Shown: positions 34,680-48,481, counted from the stretch's first letter. The stretch is 58,932 nt of DNA from Burkholderia latens (GCF_902499045.1 NZ_CABVPL010000049.1:1-58932), one strand, 5' to 3'. Numbers and translations are program-made. Notes: generated by a model from the letters alone, not told the origin.

Positions 34680-34806
34680 GCTGCCTCCTGCCGGTCTGTT
34701 CCGGGCAGGGCGGCCGCCGCTTCGGCGGGCAGCGGACGTGTCGATCCGGAGTGGCGCTTTCGCGCGTACTGCGGTCCCATGCAAAGCTTCTGAGCGGAGG
34801 AGCGGT

Positions 34807-35996
<1,190 letters not shown>

Positions 35997-36000
<4 letters not shown>

Positions 36001-37340
36001 GCGGCCTCCGCGAGCGTCGCATCGAGCGTGTCGCGCGTGCGCTGCGCGAGCCACGCGATGTCGTCGTCGCTCATCACGTACGGCGGCATCAGGTACACGG
36101 TCGTGCCGATCGGGCGCAGCAGCAATTCGCGTTCGAGCGCACGCTCGAAGAAGCGCCGCGAGAAGCCGCGTGCCGCGTCGCCGTCGAGCGCGACGTCGAA
36201 CGCGAACAGCGTGCCGCGCTCGCGCAGGTGGCGCACCTGCGGATGCGCGTCGAGCGGCGCAAGCGCCGCGCGCATCGCGTCCGACTTGCGCGCGTTCGCG
36301 GCGAGCACGTCGTCGCGCGCGAACAGGTCGAGCGTCGCGACCGCCGCGCGGCACGCGAGCGGGTTGCCGGTGTACGAGTGCGAGTGCAGAAAGCCGCGCG
36401 TCGTGTCGTCGTCGTAGAACGCCGCGAACACGTCGTCGCGCGTGAGCACCAGCGACAGCGGCAGGTAGCCGCCGCTGATCCCCTTCGACAGGCACAGGAA
36501 GTCGGGCCACACGCCGGCCTGCTCGCACGCGAAGAAGGTGCCGGTGCGGCCGCAGCCGACCGCGATCTCGTCGGCGATCAGGTGCACGCCGAATTCGTCG
36601 CACAGCGCGCGCAGCCCGCGCACGTACGACGGGTCGTGCATGGCCATGCCCGCCGCGCACTGCACGAGCGGCTCGACGATCAGCGCGGCGATCTTGTCCG
36701 CGCGTTCGGCGAACAGGCGGCGGACGCCGGCGAGCGCGCGGCCTGCCACGTCCGCGGCCGTCTCGCCCGGCAGCGCGCCGCGGGCGTCGGGCGACGCGAC
36801 CACGTGCGCGTTGCGGATCAGCGGGTCGTACGCGTCCTTGAACAGCGCGACGTCGGTCACGCCGAGCGCGCCGATCGTCTCGCCGTGATAGCCGTTCGCG
36901 ACGCACACGAATTCGCGCTTGTCCGCGCGGCCGCGGTTGCGCCACGCGTGGAAGCTCATCTTCAACGCGATCTCGACGGCCGATGCGCCGTCCGACGCGA
37001 AAAACGCATGGCCGAGCGTGCGGCCGGTGAGCGCGTGCAGCCGCTCGGCGAGCTCGATCGCCGGCTCGTGCGTGCAGCCGGCGAGCATCGCGTGCTCGAG
37101 CGTGTCGAGCTGGTTCTTCAGCGCCGCGTTGATGTCCGGGTTCGCATGGCCGAACAGGTTCACCCACCAAGAGCTGATCGCGTCGAAGTAGCGGCGGCCG
37201 TCGCGGTCGAACAGCCACACGCCGGCGCCGCGCGCGACGGGGATCAGCGGCAGGCGCTCGTGGTGTTTCATCTGGGTGCAGGGATGCCAGACCGCGCGCA
37301 GGCTGCGCGCGACCCAGTCATCGGTGGCTGGCGTACTCAA
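35997..37340 (-). CDS. bioA: Adenosylmethionine-8-amino-7-oxononanoate aminotransferase
   Basis: A 447-residue class III aminotransferase that uses SAM as amino donor to make diaminopelargonate. It shows [12 protein letters not shown] near 20, the PLP-lysine motif [13 protein letters not shown] near 285, and [16 protein letters not shown] chose the TTG at 37340 (LSTPATDDW): GGAG sits six bases upstream and homology starts there. An ATG 93 bp further up would add a basic, unrelated leader. It is the first gene of bioAFDB. Confidence 0.93.
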
Positions 37341-37886
37341 GGCAACTCCGGGGATCAAACGGCGGCGGGTATCGAGCGGATACCGCGCGGCGACAGACGG
37401 AAAACGCGCTGAGATTAGCGTGTTCCGCCGCACGTTGCACTACCGGTTACAAACGCCGCAAAGCCTTGCCGGGCGGGAGTTCGACGCAGTTCGGCGGGGC
37501 TCGGGGCGGTACTCGCCAAATGTCCGGAAATCGCAGCAGATGACGACGTTCGAGTGACACCCCCCGACAGAAAAAAATCGTACGGCGCGCGTCTGCGCGA
37601 CAGGCGGGAAATAGGGGCGGGAATACAAATGGGGCGTGAGCGAGGATGAGATGCCGGGGCAACCGGCAACCGGCAACCGAGGCCGCGACTCTGGCACGGC
37701 CGGGGTCCGGCGAAGGCCGGGAAAGGGCGCCGGCGGACGCGCGCGGGCGACGGAAGATACCGATGCGTCGCATGAGCGCGGGAACGGGCATGGGAATGCC
37801 GTCGCGGCCGGCGAGTGCGTTCAGGAAACGGGAAAGAAGGAAAAGTTCGACGCGCGAAGCGTCACGCCGACTTGCGCGGTCGCGCG
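37341..37886. other. Region upstream of the biotin operon, no gene seen
   Basis: About 545 bp between the exported hydrolase (stop) and bioA (start), both on the minus strand. It must hold the bioA promoter. No BirA- or BioR-like operator was obvious by eye. A 7-bp tandem (CCGGCAA, about three copies) lies near 37660-37680. Open frames here look like composition artefacts. Confidence 0.5.
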
Positions 37887-39161
37887 TCAGCGCGAAGCCA
37901 GCGCGTGCGTAGCGGCGTCGTGCGTGCTGCTGTCGCCGTTATCGGCCGTCTGCGTCGCGTTGCCGCTCCACACGACGCGGTCGTTCACCGCATACAGCCG
38001 GCATGCGCCCGCACCTTGCTTCGCGCAGTTGTCGAGCGCGAGCGCCATCGGATCGTCGCCGCCTTCGGCCCACGACCACGCGCCTTCCGACGACACCGCG
38101 AATGCGCGGCTCGGATGCTGGCTCAGGAAGCGGCGATAGCCTTCGCGGCCGGCCTCGTCGACGAACGGCACCGCATCGACCGCATCGATCGACGCGTAGC
38201 CGGTCGCTTTCGGTTCGTGCGGGTCGGCAACGGCGTAGCGGACCGACGTCGGCAGGTTCAGCTCCGCGAGGAACGCATGCACGGCCGGCCACCACACGGG
38301 CACGCCATCGCGATCGACGATCAGCCGATGCGCGTCGTCCTTGTAGCGGCCGAAATCGATGAACTGCGCCTGCGTGCCGTGCGACACGTATGCGTCGTGC
38401 ATCCGCGCGACGAGCGCGGGCGTCCACACCGAATCGTTGTCGCCGTACAGCCACAGCGAGCGCACGGCCGTATGCGCGCCGTACTGGTCGAACGCTTCGA
38501 CGAGGTTGCGCTGCCAGCCGTCGCAGAGATCCTGGCGCAGCCCGCCGGAGAAGTTGATGATGCCGCGCACGCCGGGCGCCGCTTCGGTGCCGTACGCGAC
38601 CGACACGAGCCCGCCGTGCGACGTGCCCGCGACGACGATGCGCGATGCGTCGATGTACGACTGATGCGACATGTAGCGCACGGTCGCGGCGACGTCGGCC
38701 GCCTGCGCGAGGCCGTTCTTGCCGACGTTGCAGCCTTCCTGCTGATACGTGCCGCCCGATCCGGCGAAGCCTTGGCGGTTCGGTGCGATCACCGCATAGC
38801 CGCGGCGCACGAATTCGCGCGCGAACGCGAGCGGCCGGCTGCGCGGCTGCTGATGCAGATCGCCGGCGTTCTTGCCGTGGTTGAAGACGACGAGCGGGAA
38901 CGGGCCGGGGCCGTCCGGCTTGAATAGCGTGGCCTCGAGCATCACGGAGCCCGCGGCGTTGGCGGGAATGCTGATGATCTGTTCGTTGAGGTTCGCGGCG
39001 ACCTGCGGGAGGCGCGAGTCGCCGTAATCGAAGCGCTCGGCGTGAGCGAGCGATCCGCTGGCCGTGGCCGCACCGGCATTTGCGTTCGACAGCGTACCGG
39101 CCTGAGCGGCCGACAGCGCACAGGCCGCCATCCATCCCACCAATACCTTGCTGAACGCCAT
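37887..39161 (-). CDS. Exported alpha/beta hydrolase (dienelactone-hydrolase-like)
   Basis: A 424-residue secreted hydrolase. A signal peptide covers MAFSKVLVGWMAACALSAAQ and is cleaved near AQA-GTL. The hydrolase core has PFPLVVFNHGKNAG near 95, the nucleophile elbow GTSHGG with Ser near 181, LWLYGDNDSVWTP with the likely acid near 245, and DDAHRL with the likely histidine near 290. The C-terminal 130 residues hold four cysteines or nearby polar loops and are not assigned. It is probably periplasmic. The substrate is unknown; esterase or peptidase activity are both possible. Confidence 0.75.
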   Translation of the reverse strand: MAFSKVLVGWMAACALSAAQAGTLSNANAGAATASGSLAHAERFDYGDSRLPQVAANLNEQIISIPANAAGSVMLEATLFKPDGPGPFPLVVFNHGKNAGDLHQQPRSRPLAFAREFVRRGYAVIAPNRQGFAGSGGTYQQEGCNVGKNGLAQAADVAATVRYMSHQSYIDASRIVVAGTSHGGLVSVAYGTEAAPGVRGIINFSGGLRQDLCDGWQRNLVEAFDQYGAHTAVRSLWLYGDNDSVWTPALVARMHDAYVSHGTQAQFIDFGRYKDDAHRLIVDRDGVPVWWPAVHAFLAELNLPTSVRYAVADPHEPKATGYASIDAVDAVPFVDEAGREGYRRFLSQHPSRAFAVSSEGAWSWAEGGDDPMALALDNCAKQGAGACRLYAVNDRVVWSGNATQTADNGDSSTHDAATHALASR

Positions 39162-39268
39162 TCGTAAGCCCTGCCATGCAACATGACCAATCTGACGGCC
39201 ATCCTAGCCCGACAAAATCAGGTTGTGCAATGCAGGAATTACCCGGCGTCTGACACAGCAACCATTTG

Positions 39269-39706
39269 TCAGCGTTCGCTTACTTCGCCGTCGACATAGC
39301 GCCAGAAACCGTGCTCGTCGCGCGTGAAGCGACTCGTCTCGTGGAGCCGGTATGCGCGCCCGCCGACCTTGTAGCGGGCCACGAATTCGACCTCCGCGCG
39401 CCGTTCGTCGAACTGGACATGGCGTTTGACCGCGAGGCCGAGCCAGCGCGGCGCGTCGGGCGCATTCGGGTCGGCATCCAGATCGGCCGGGCAGGTGCGC
39501 GCATCCCAGGTCGCGCGCAGGTAGCCGGTCGCGCCGAGCACGTACGCGCTGTACCGCGAGCGCATCAACTCGAGCGCGGTGGAAGCGGCTTCACCGCCGT
39601 CGATGAAGCGGCCGCAGCAGGCCGCGTAGCGCGGCGGCGCGGCTTTGCCGGCCGGGGCAGGGGACGCGCCGCCGCACGGGCACGCGTCGGGTCGGTTCAA
39701 AATCAT
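39269..39706 (-). CDS. YchJ-like (UPF0225) SEC-C motif protein
   Basis: A 145-residue protein of the YchJ/UPF0225 family. An N-terminal zinc-type CPCGG is followed by CCGRFIDGG and ALELMRSRYSAYVLG, then a conserved W-G-rich NTF2-like part (WLGLAVKRH, VEFVARYKVGGRAYRLHETS). Molecular function is unknown. It may bind zinc through the CPC and CC residues. It lies 39 bp from the next gene (SDR) on the same strand. Confidence 0.85.
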   Translation of the reverse strand: MILNRPDACPCGGASPAPAGKAAPPRYAACCGRFIDGGEAASTALELMRSRYSAYVLGATGYLRATWDARTCPADLDADPNAPDAPRWLGLAVKRHVQFDERRAEVEFVARYKVGGRAYRLHETSRFTRDEHGFWRYVDGEVSER

Positions 39707-39745
39707 GCGAATCGGGAATTAACGACGCCGGGTTGTGATGCCGGC

Positions 39746-40423
39746 TTACCAGCTGAGCTCGACGCCGTCGTACTGGAAGAAACGGCCGTTGGCCTGCGAC
39801 ACGTCCGCACCGGCTTCGGCGATCACGCGGCGCATGCCGGTCACGCTCGTTTCCGGATCGATCGCGGCCTGCGCGCCGCCCATGTCGGTGCGCACCCAGC
39901 CGGGATGCAGCGAGATGCACGCGGCGTGGCGCGTCTGCAGCGATGCGATGCGCAGCACGTCGTTCAGCGCCGCCTTGCTCGCGCGGTACAGCCAGCCGGT
40001 CGTGCCGGTCGCTTCCGCGATACTGCCCATCCGGCTCGACACGACGGCCAGCACGCCGCGCGCGTCCTCGACGAGCGGCAGCAGGAGCGGCAGCAACTGC
40101 ATCGGTCCGCGCACGTTCGTATGCATCACCGCGTCGAAATCCTCGGCGGAGATCGTCTCGACGCCTTCGGTGCGCGGCCCGTACACGCCCGACACCAGCA
40201 CGGCCGCGTCGAGCCGTTCGCCGTCGAGCTTCCAGCCGAGCGCCGCGATCTGTTCGGGCTGCGCGATGTCGAGCGCGTGCGCGTGCGCGCCGAGGCTGCG
40301 CAGCGCGGCGAGCGACGCGTCGTCGCGCGCGGTCGCGATCACGTTCCAGCCGTCGCGCCGGTATTGCCGGACGAATTCGCGTCCGAGGCCGCGCGATGCG
40401 CCGACGATCAATACGGTTTTCAT
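39746..40423 (-). CDS. Short-chain dehydrogenase/reductase
   Basis: A 225-residue SDR enzyme. The cofactor-binding motif is VGASRGLGRE at residues 7-16. LDIAQPEQI marks the second strand region. The catalytic set includes VSSRMGSI and YRASKAAL (Tyr near 148, Lys near 152), and LHPGWVRTDMGG is also typical. ATG 40423 has GGAGCGGCGAAC upstream and puts the Rossmann motif at the usual place. It resembles CsgA-type SDRs; the substrate is unknown. Confidence 0.85.
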   Translation of the reverse strand: MKTVLIVGASRGLGREFVRQYRRDGWNVIATARDDASLAALRSLGAHAHALDIAQPEQIAALGWKLDGERLDAAVLVSGVYGPRTEGVETISAEDFDAVMHTNVRGPMQLLPLLLPLVEDARGVLAVVSSRMGSIAEATGTTGWLYRASKAALNDVLRIASLQTRHAACISLHPGWVRTDMGGAQAAIDPETSVTGMRRVIAEAGADVSQANGRFFQYDGVELSW

Positions 40424-40577
40424 GTTCGCCGCTCCTTTGCGTTGCACCGCCGTCGCGGCAGTGTATCGGTGTCAGATCAGTTCGATGCCGTCGCGGCCGC
40501 GGTGATGACACGTATTCGTCCGGATGACGCAACGCGACGCGCGGCGCTGCGCCGCGCCGCGTTGCCCACGGCGCCGG

Positions 40578-41345
40578 TTACTGCGCGTCGCCGCACGGCT
40601 TCAGCGTATCGGCGACCGCCTGCGCGACGCCCTCGAGCCGCGCGGCGTCGGCCGCGACCATGTCGTTGTCCGGCGCATGCTGGCCGCGCGCGGTGAGCGC
40701 GGCGACACAGCGCTTGTACGTATCGTCGAGCGCATCGAAGTTCGACACGGCCATCCCGAGGTTGCGCATCCGGCCGTCGTGCACGCCGTACACGAGCGCG
40801 TGCACGGTCAGCGACTGGCCGCGCGCCCACGCGTCGTTGACGATCGTCGTGCGGCACACGTTGACCACCTGCTCGATCGCGTTCAGCTCGATCAGGCGGC
40901 GATAGCGCGCTTCGCCCACCGGCCATTCGTCGAGCAGCGCCGCGTGGCGTTCGCGCACGTCCTGCACGTGATGCAGCCAGTTGTCCGCGAGGCCGACGCG
41001 GCGGTTGTGCAGCGCGGCGTTCACGCCCGAGCAGCCGTAGTGGCCGACGACCATGATGTGCTTCACGCGCAGGATGTCGACCGCGAACTGGATCACCGAC
41101 AGGCAGTTCAGGTCGCTGTGCACGACGACGTTCGCGATGTTGCGGTGGACGAACACTTCGCCCGGCGGCAGGCCGATGATCTGGTTCGCGGGCACGCGCG
41201 AATCCGAGCAGCCGATCCACAGATATTCAGGCGCCTGCTGGTCCGCGAGACGCGCGAAGAATTCCGGATCGTCGGCGAGCTGGCGCTTGACCCATGCGTC
41301 GTTGTTGTCGAACAGATGTGAAAGCGGATTGTCTTGGGTATTCAT
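40578..41345 (-). CDS. can: Beta-class carbonic anhydrase
   Basis: A 255-residue zinc enzyme that hydrates CO2. Ligands and catalytic residues are visible: Cys46, Asp48 and Arg50 in WIGCSDSRVP, and His102 and Cys105 in VGHYGCSGV. Length and motifs match the Can/CynT group. It has no signal peptide and is cytoplasmic. It lies 65 bp after aceK on the same strand, so co-transcription with a glyoxylate-cycle switch is possible. Confidence 0.94.
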   Translation of the reverse strand: MNTQDNPLSHLFDNNDAWVKRQLADDPEFFARLADQQAPEYLWIGCSDSRVPANQIIGLPPGEVFVHRNIANVVVHSDLNCLSVIQFAVDILRVKHIMVVGHYGCSGVNAALHNRRVGLADNWLHHVQDVRERHAALLDEWPVGEARYRRLIELNAIEQVVNVCRTTIVNDAWARGQSLTVHALVYGVHDGRMRNLGMAVSNFDALDDTYKRCVAALTARGQHAPDNDMVAADAARLEGVAQAVADTLKPCGDAQ

Positions 41346-41410
41346 CGGTGTGGATTCCGTTGGCGGAAAGCGGTCGATAAAGGTTGGGATCGGTTCGTAT
41401 CGGCCGTGCG

Positions 41411-43237
41411 TCACGCGGCGCGCTGCGCGGCGGCCGCGCGGTCGCTGTCGCCGGCGTCTGCCGTCGCGTCGAAGCGTGCGCGGTAGCGCTCGCAAAAGCG
41501 CAGCGACGCGTCGTACGGGTAAAAATCGGGCAACTCGCCCTGCAGCAGCTTGTCCTTGCTGGCCTGCCACAGCGCGGGGTCGAAGAAGTCCGCGTGATGC
41601 TTCATGAAGACCGCGCGCACGCGCGGATCGCCGAGCAGGAACGGACCGTAGGTCTCCGGAAAGATGTCGTGCGGGCCGACCGTGTACCACGGTTCGCCGG
41701 ACAGTTCGTCTTCCTCGTTGCGCGGCGGCGGCACGCGGCGCACGTTGCAGTCGGTCAGGTACTCGATCTCGTCGTAGTCGTAGAACACGACGCGGCCGTG
41801 GCGCGTGACGCCGAAGTTCTTGTACAGCATGTCGCCGGGGAAGATGTTCGCCTTCATCAGCTCCTTCACCGCGTTGCCGTACTCCTTCACGCCGTGCTCG
41901 ACGTCCGCGTCGGTGCCGTTCTGCAGGTACAGGTTCAGCGGCGTCATCCGGCGCTCGATGTACAGGTGCTTGATCACGAGGTTGTCGTCCTCGTATTCGA
42001 GCAGCGACGGCACTTCCTTCTCCAGCTCGCGCACGAGCGCGTGATCGAGCCGCGCGAGCGGCAGTGCGACGCTCGAATACTCGAGCGTGTCGGCCATCCG
42101 CCCGAGCCGGTCGTGGCGCTTCACGAGCTGGTACTTCTCCATGATCTGCGCGCGCGTCGTTTCCTTCGGCGGCGGGAAGTGATCCTTGATGATCTTGAAC
42201 ACGTACGGGAACGACGGCAGCGTGAACACGAGCATCACGAGGCCCTTGATCCCGGGCGCGATGATGAAGCGGTCGCTCGAATGCGACAGATGGTGCAGCA
42301 GGTCGCGGTAGAACAGGTTCTTGCCCTGCTTCTGCAGGCCGACCGACGTGTAGATTTCCGCCTTCGGCTTGCCCGGCATGATCGTGCAGAGGAAATCCAC
42401 GTACGCGGACGGCACGCCCATGTCGACGAGGAAATACGAGTGCGAGAAGCTGAAGATGATCTGCAGCTGGTCGCGGCGCAGCAGCACGGTGTCGAGCGCG
42501 AGCAGGCCCGGGCGCACGTGGCGGATCGGCACCGCGAACGGCAGCACGCGATCGCCGTTGATGATGCGGCCGACGATGTACGCGCTCTTGTTGCGGAAGA
42601 ACAGTGACGACAGCACGTGGATCTGGAAATTCGGCGCTTCGTCGAACTGGCCGAATTCGTCGGTGATCGCCTGCATCACGCAGCCGATGTCCCGCGCGAG
42701 ATCCTCGAACGGCGGCTCCAGCTGGAAGTTCGTGACGATGCGCTCGAGCGTGGCCGCGAGCCCGTCGGTGGCCGGGTAGTACGCGCGATAGGTCGGCTTC
42801 GCGGCCGGCTCGTCGTTCTCCAGGTATTCGGTCGAGATCGCCGGCCGCACGAAGATGAAATCGTTGTTGAAATACGAGCGGTGCAGGATCGTGCAGCACA
42901 CCGAATTGAAGAACGTTTCCGCGCACTCCGGCTGGCGATGCGACGTGAGCAGGCCGATGTAGTGCAGCTTGATCTGCTGCCACACGTCGTCGTCGATGTC
43001 CTCTGCGTCGTATTCGTCCTGCAGCACCTCCACGCACTCCTTCACGCGATCGTCGTACGACGTGATGCGCTCCCGCGCCAGCCGCTGCAGCCCGTGCCAG
43101 TCGGCGCGCTCGTATAGCGTCTTCGCTTCGACGGCCGCTTCCCGGAAGATCCGGTAGTGGCGGTCGAAGTATTCGAGCATCGTCTGCGCGACGTCGAAAC
43201 CGATCTGCGACGACAGCAGTTTGGGGAAGTGATTCAT
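41411..43237 (-). CDS. aceK: Isocitrate dehydrogenase kinase/phosphatase
   Basis: A 608-residue bifunctional enzyme that inactivates isocitrate dehydrogenase by phosphorylation and reverses this, steering carbon into the glyoxylate cycle. Recognised segments are [20 protein letters not shown] at the start, [20 protein letters not shown] near 315 (nucleotide-binding loop and lysine), [10 protein letters not shown], and [19 protein letters not shown] near 485 in the metal/phosphate site. I used ATG 43237 by family agreement; the ribosome site is weak. It is not next to aceA or aceB here. Confidence 0.94.
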   Translation of the reverse strand: MNHFPKLLSSQIGFDVAQTMLEYFDRHYRIFREAAVEAKTLYERADWHGLQRLARERITSYDDRVKECVEVLQDEYDAEDIDDDVWQQIKLHYIGLLTSHRQPECAETFFNSVCCTILHRSYFNNDFIFVRPAISTEYLENDEPAAKPTYRAYYPATDGLAATLERIVTNFQLEPPFEDLARDIGCVMQAITDEFGQFDEAPNFQIHVLSSLFFRNKSAYIVGRIINGDRVLPFAVPIRHVRPGLLALDTVLLRRDQLQIIFSFSHSYFLVDMGVPSAYVDFLCTIMPGKPKAEIYTSVGLQKQGKNLFYRDLLHHLSHSSDRFIIAPGIKGLVMLVFTLPSFPYVFKIIKDHFPPPKETTRAQIMEKYQLVKRHDRLGRMADTLEYSSVALPLARLDHALVRELEKEVPSLLEYEDDNLVIKHLYIERRMTPLNLYLQNGTDADVEHGVKEYGNAVKELMKANIFPGDMLYKNFGVTRHGRVVFYDYDEIEYLTDCNVRRVPPPRNEEDELSGEPWYTVGPHDIFPETYGPFLLGDPRVRAVFMKHHADFFDPALWQASKDKLLQGELPDFYPYDASLRFCERYRARFDATADAGDSDRAAAAQRAA

Positions 43238-43562
43238 TGCGTGCAGGCTCGTTCGAGAGGGACTGTAAGCACTCGCCATTTTAGCGCCCAAGTCGGCGTT
43301 TCAATGAGTTTCGGGGTCCGGTGCCGAGCGTCGCCAATCGGCAGTTTATTGGCCGTTGAATGCCGTTCGGTGCATCTTCGCGTAAAGATACGGGTACGGA
43401 ACCGATTCTGACACGAACTTTTTGACCGGCCGGCGCCGCCCGGACACGCGTTCCGCGCGACGGCGATAGAATCGGCGCGATGCCTGCCGCGGCGCCGCCC
43501 GCGCGCGCCGGCTCCCGGATTCGCCGCCGCATTCGGCCAGACAACGACGAGACACCCCACCG
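43238..43562. other. Divergent spacer between aceK and MBL gene
   Basis: About 325 bp with promoter-like AT patches, such as TAGAAT near 43468, a possible -10 for the MBL gene. No gene or clear operator was seen. Confidence 0.45.
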
Positions 43563-44642
43563 ATGAACGCACTGGAACACCAACTCGACTATCCCTTCGC
43601 CGACACGCTGCCCGCCGCGGGCGACACGTTCGAGGTCGCGCCCGGCGTGCGCTGGCTGCGCATGCCGCTGCCGTTTTCGCTCGACCACATCAACCTGTGG
43701 CTGCTGCGTGACGAGATCGACGGGCAGGCCGGCTGGACGATCGTCGACTGCGGAATTTCGTCGGACGCGATCCGTACGCACTGGGAACATATCTTCGATG
43801 CGCATCTCGACGGGCTGCCGGTGTTGCGCGTGCTCGTCACGCACTGTCATCCCGATCACTTCGGCCTCGCGAACTGGATCTGCGAAGGCGGCGACAAGGG
43901 CCGCTGGAACGTACGGCTGTGGATGACGCTCGGCGAATACATGTTCGGCTGCCTGATGGCCGCCGGCAACGGTTCGAACGCCGGCGGCGCGGCTGCGGCC
44001 GATCACTTCGCGCGCCACGGGCTGACCGATCCGGTCGCGCTCGACAAGCTGCGCAGCCGCCGCAGCTACTACTCGGATCTCGTGCCGGCCGTGCCGCCGC
44101 GCTATCGGCGCCTGCGCGACGGCGACGCGGTGACGATCGGCGCGCGCACGTGGCGCGTCGTGACCGGTTACGGCCATTCGCCCGAACATTGCGCACTCCA
44201 CAGCGACGCGGACGGCGTGCTGATCTCCGGCGACATGGTGCTGCCGCGGATCTCGACCAACGTATCGGTGTTCGATCTCGAACCGGAGGCGAACCCGCTC
44301 GCGCTGTACCTGGAATCGCTCGGCCGCTACGAGACGATGGCGCCCGACACGCTCGTGCTGCCGTCGCATGGCAAGCCGTTCCGCGGCGTGCGCACGCGCA
44401 TCGCGCAACTGCGCGCGCACCACGACGCGCGGCTCGACGAAGTGCGTGCCGCGTGCGCGGAGCAGCCGGCGAGCGCGGCCGACATCGTGCCGATCATGTT
44501 CCGCCGCCGCGAGCTCGACATCCACCAGATGACGTTCGCGCTCGGCGAGGCGCTCGCGCACCTGAACCTGCTGTGGCTCGCGGGCGAACTCGTGCGCGAG
44601 CCGGGCGACGACGGCGTGATTCGCTTCCGCACCGCGCGCTGA
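43563..44642 (+). CDS. Metallo-beta-lactamase-fold hydrolase
   Basis: A 359-residue MBL-fold protein. The metal motif THCHPDH (residues 93-99) supplies three ligands for a binuclear site, with later GYGHSPEH, ISGDMVLP and PSHGKPF supplying the rest. The C-terminal 90 residues form a winged-helix-like tail (IHQMTFALGEALAHLNLLWL), as in LACTB2-type proteins. It probably hydrolyses a thioester, ester or RNA substrate in the cytoplasm. The reaction cannot be fixed from sequence. Confidence 0.88.
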   Translation: MNALEHQLDYPFADTLPAAGDTFEVAPGVRWLRMPLPFSLDHINLWLLRDEIDGQAGWTIVDCGISSDAIRTHWEHIFDAHLDGLPVLRVLVTHCHPDHFGLANWICEGGDKGRWNVRLWMTLGEYMFGCLMAAGNGSNAGGAAAADHFARHGLTDPVALDKLRSRRSYYSDLVPAVPPRYRRLRDGDAVTIGARTWRVVTGYGHSPEHCALHSDADGVLISGDMVLPRISTNVSVFDLEPEANPLALYLESLGRYETMAPDTLVLPSHGKPFRGVRTRIAQLRAHHDARLDEVRAACAEQPASAADIVPIMFRRRELDIHQMTFALGEALAHLNLLWLAGELVREPGDDGVIRFRTAR

Positions 44643-44658
44643 GCGCGCATCGTCGCCG

Positions 44659-46302
<1,644 letters not shown>

Positions 46303-46448
46303 AAGCACCTCCGAAAAATGCGTGAAACCCTTCGCGCGGCGTGCGTGGCACGGCGGCGAAAACATTTTTGGAAAGGCTTAGTTGTTCACTTTGGCTGGCG
46401 TCCGGTACGAGGAATGAGCGCGCAGTGTAGCAAGCGCGCCACGCGCGG

Positions 46449-48044
46449 TTACTGCACGGCGACCGTCGTGAAGTTCTGCCGCCCGAACGGGCTGACGCGA
46501 TAGCCGCTCACGTTCGGACGCGTGAGCGCGGCCGCGGTCGGGTAGCCGAGCGGAATCCACAGTGCCTGGTCGTGGATGATCTTCTGCGCCGCTTCATACA
46601 GCTTCGCGCGCTTGGCCTGGTCGGCCGTCGACTTGCCGTCCCCGATCAGCTTGTCGAGCTGCGCGTCGCAGAAGCGCGCGAAGTTGATGCCCGACTTCAC
46701 CGCGTTGCAGCTGAACAGCGGCGACAGATAGTTGTCCGGATCGCCGTTGTCGCCGGCCCAGCCCATGAACAGCATGTCATGCTGGCCGAGCTTCGCCTGC
46801 TTGATCAGCTCGCCCCATTCGATCACCTTCACTTCCGCCTTCACGCCGATCTTCGCGAGATCGGCCTGCAGCAGTTCGGCGCCCGCCTTCGGGTTCGGGT
46901 TCAGCACGCTGCCGGTCGGGCGCGTCCAGATCGTCGTCGAGAAGCCGTTCGGGAAGCCGGCCTGCGCGAGCAGCTGCTTCGCCTTCGCCGGATCGTACGC
47001 GTACGGCGCGACGTCCTTCGCGTAGCTCCACGTGTTCGGCGGATACGGGTTGTTCGCCGGCGTCGCCGTGTTGTCGAACACCACCTTCAGATAGGTCGCG
47101 CGGTCGAACGCAAGATTCAGCGCCTCGCGCACCTTGTCGTTGTCTAGCGGCTTCTTCTGCGTGTTCAGCGCGACGAACGCGGTCATGAACGCGGGCGTCT
47201 GCACGACCTTCAGCGCGCTTTCGCCCTTCGCGGCGAGCACGTCCTGCGGCTTCGGCGACAGCGCGATCTGGCATTCGCCGGCCTTCACCTTCTGCATGCG
47301 CACCGACGGATCGGGCGTGATCGCGTAGATCAGCCGGTCGACCTTCGGCTTCGCGCCCCAGTAGGTCGGGTTCACGTCGTAGCGGATCAGCGCGTCCTTC
47401 GTGTAGCTCTTCAGCACGAACGGGCCGGTGCCGATCGGCTTCGCGTTCAGGTCGGCCTGCTTGCCGGCCTTCAGCAGCTGGTCGGCGTATTCGGCCGAGT
47501 AGATCGACGCGAAGCCCATCGTCAGGATCGGCACGAACGTCGCGTTCGGCTCGTTCAGCACGAACTTCACCGTGTTGTCGTCGACCTTCGCGACCGACTT
47601 CACGAGCTTCACGAGGCCCATCGACTGCGCGTGCGGGAAGCCGCTCGCGCCGGCGACCTTGTGCCACGGATTCGCATCGTCGAGCATGCGCGAGAACGTG
47701 AACACGACGTCGTCCGCGTTCAGCGGGCGGCTCGGCTTGAAGTAGTCGGTCGTCTGGAACGCGACGTTCGGACGCAGGTGGAACGTGTATGTAAGGCCGT
47801 CGGCGCTGGCTTCCCACTTGTCGGCGAGCGCGGGCACGACCTTCTTCGCGGCTTCGTCGTACGACACGAGCGTGTTGAAGATCACGTCGGCCGATGCGTT
47901 GGTCGTGACGAGCGAGTTGTATTGCACGACGTCGAAGCCGTCCGGGCTCGATTCCGTGCACACGGTGAGCGGCTTGGCGGCGGCGAGGCCCGGGGCGGCG
48001 AGGGCGGCGGCGAGCGCGGCCGCGGCGAACAGCTTGACGTGCAT
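46449..48044 (-). CDS. ABC transporter periplasmic peptide-binding protein (DppA-like)
   Basis: A 531-residue solute-binding protein of the DppA/OppA family. A signal peptide covers MHVKLFAAAALAAALAAPGL and is cleaved near AAA-KPL. The family opening TVCTESSPDGFDVVQYNS, the KWEASADGLTYTFHLRPNV segment near 85 and the GTGPFVLKSY motif near 210 are clear. WAGDNGDPDNYLSPLFSCNA near 430 is typical of the dipeptide group. GGGAGA lies before ATG 48044. Permease and ATPase genes are not next to it, so they lie elsewhere or just upstream of a longer gap. Confidence 0.9.
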   Translation of the reverse strand: MHVKLFAAAALAAALAAPGLAAAKPLTVCTESSPDGFDVVQYNSLVTTNASADVIFNTLVSYDEAAKKVVPALADKWEASADGLTYTFHLRPNVAFQTTDYFKPSRPLNADDVVFTFSRMLDDANPWHKVAGASGFPHAQSMGLVKLVKSVAKVDDNTVKFVLNEPNATFVPILTMGFASIYSAEYADQLLKAGKQADLNAKPIGTGPFVLKSYTKDALIRYDVNPTYWGAKPKVDRLIYAITPDPSVRMQKVKAGECQIALSPKPQDVLAAKGESALKVVQTPAFMTAFVALNTQKKPLDNDKVREALNLAFDRATYLKVVFDNTATPANNPYPPNTWSYAKDVAPYAYDPAKAKQLLAQAGFPNGFSTTIWTRPTGSVLNPNPKAGAELLQADLAKIGVKAEVKVIEWGELIKQAKLGQHDMLFMGWAGDNGDPDNYLSPLFSCNAVKSGINFARFCDAQLDKLIGDGKSTADQAKRAKLYEAAQKIIHDQALWIPLGYPTAAALTRPNVSGYRVSPFGRQNFTTVAVQ

Positions 48045-48481
48045 AGGTTCTCCCATCTGATTTGTGATTTTTGCTGGATGCCGGAATGCGGGCGCGGCCC
48101 GGTCGGGGACAAGGGCCGCGCGGCTGGCGAATAGCATACCGTCAAAGCGCACGGCGCGTGGAATAAGGCGTCGGAACGCGGTGAATTGAGCGAAAAAACG
48201 GCTGCGTTCGCGACGGAATGCGTGTTGCGGCGGCGGGAGCGCGAGCGACGCTAGACAGCGAGTCGACGCGGCTGAGGTGGGTGGGCAGGTGAGGCAGTGA
48301 GGCACACGAGACAGTTGAGACGGCGGGCTGGCGACGAACCCGGTGCGGAAATGCGCCGATCAGTGGCGCGGAACCGTCGGCCTCGCGGCGGCCGCGTGCG
48401 ATGCGCAATGAACCGGACCGGCCGCGGCGCTATCAGCGCAACATCAACGCGGCACGGCAGCGCGCCAGGCGCGCGCTGAAC
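48045..48481. other. Intergenic region, nothing recognised
   Basis: About 435 bp upstream of the peptide-binding gene. It should hold its promoter. A purine-rich stretch (48275-48320) was noted. No gene or repeat could be supported. Confidence 0.55.

Noticed and set aside
37447-37791. Small minus-strand gene upstream of bioA
   Set aside because: No ribosome site, no motif and arginine/proline-rich composition expected from noncoding GC-rich DNA.
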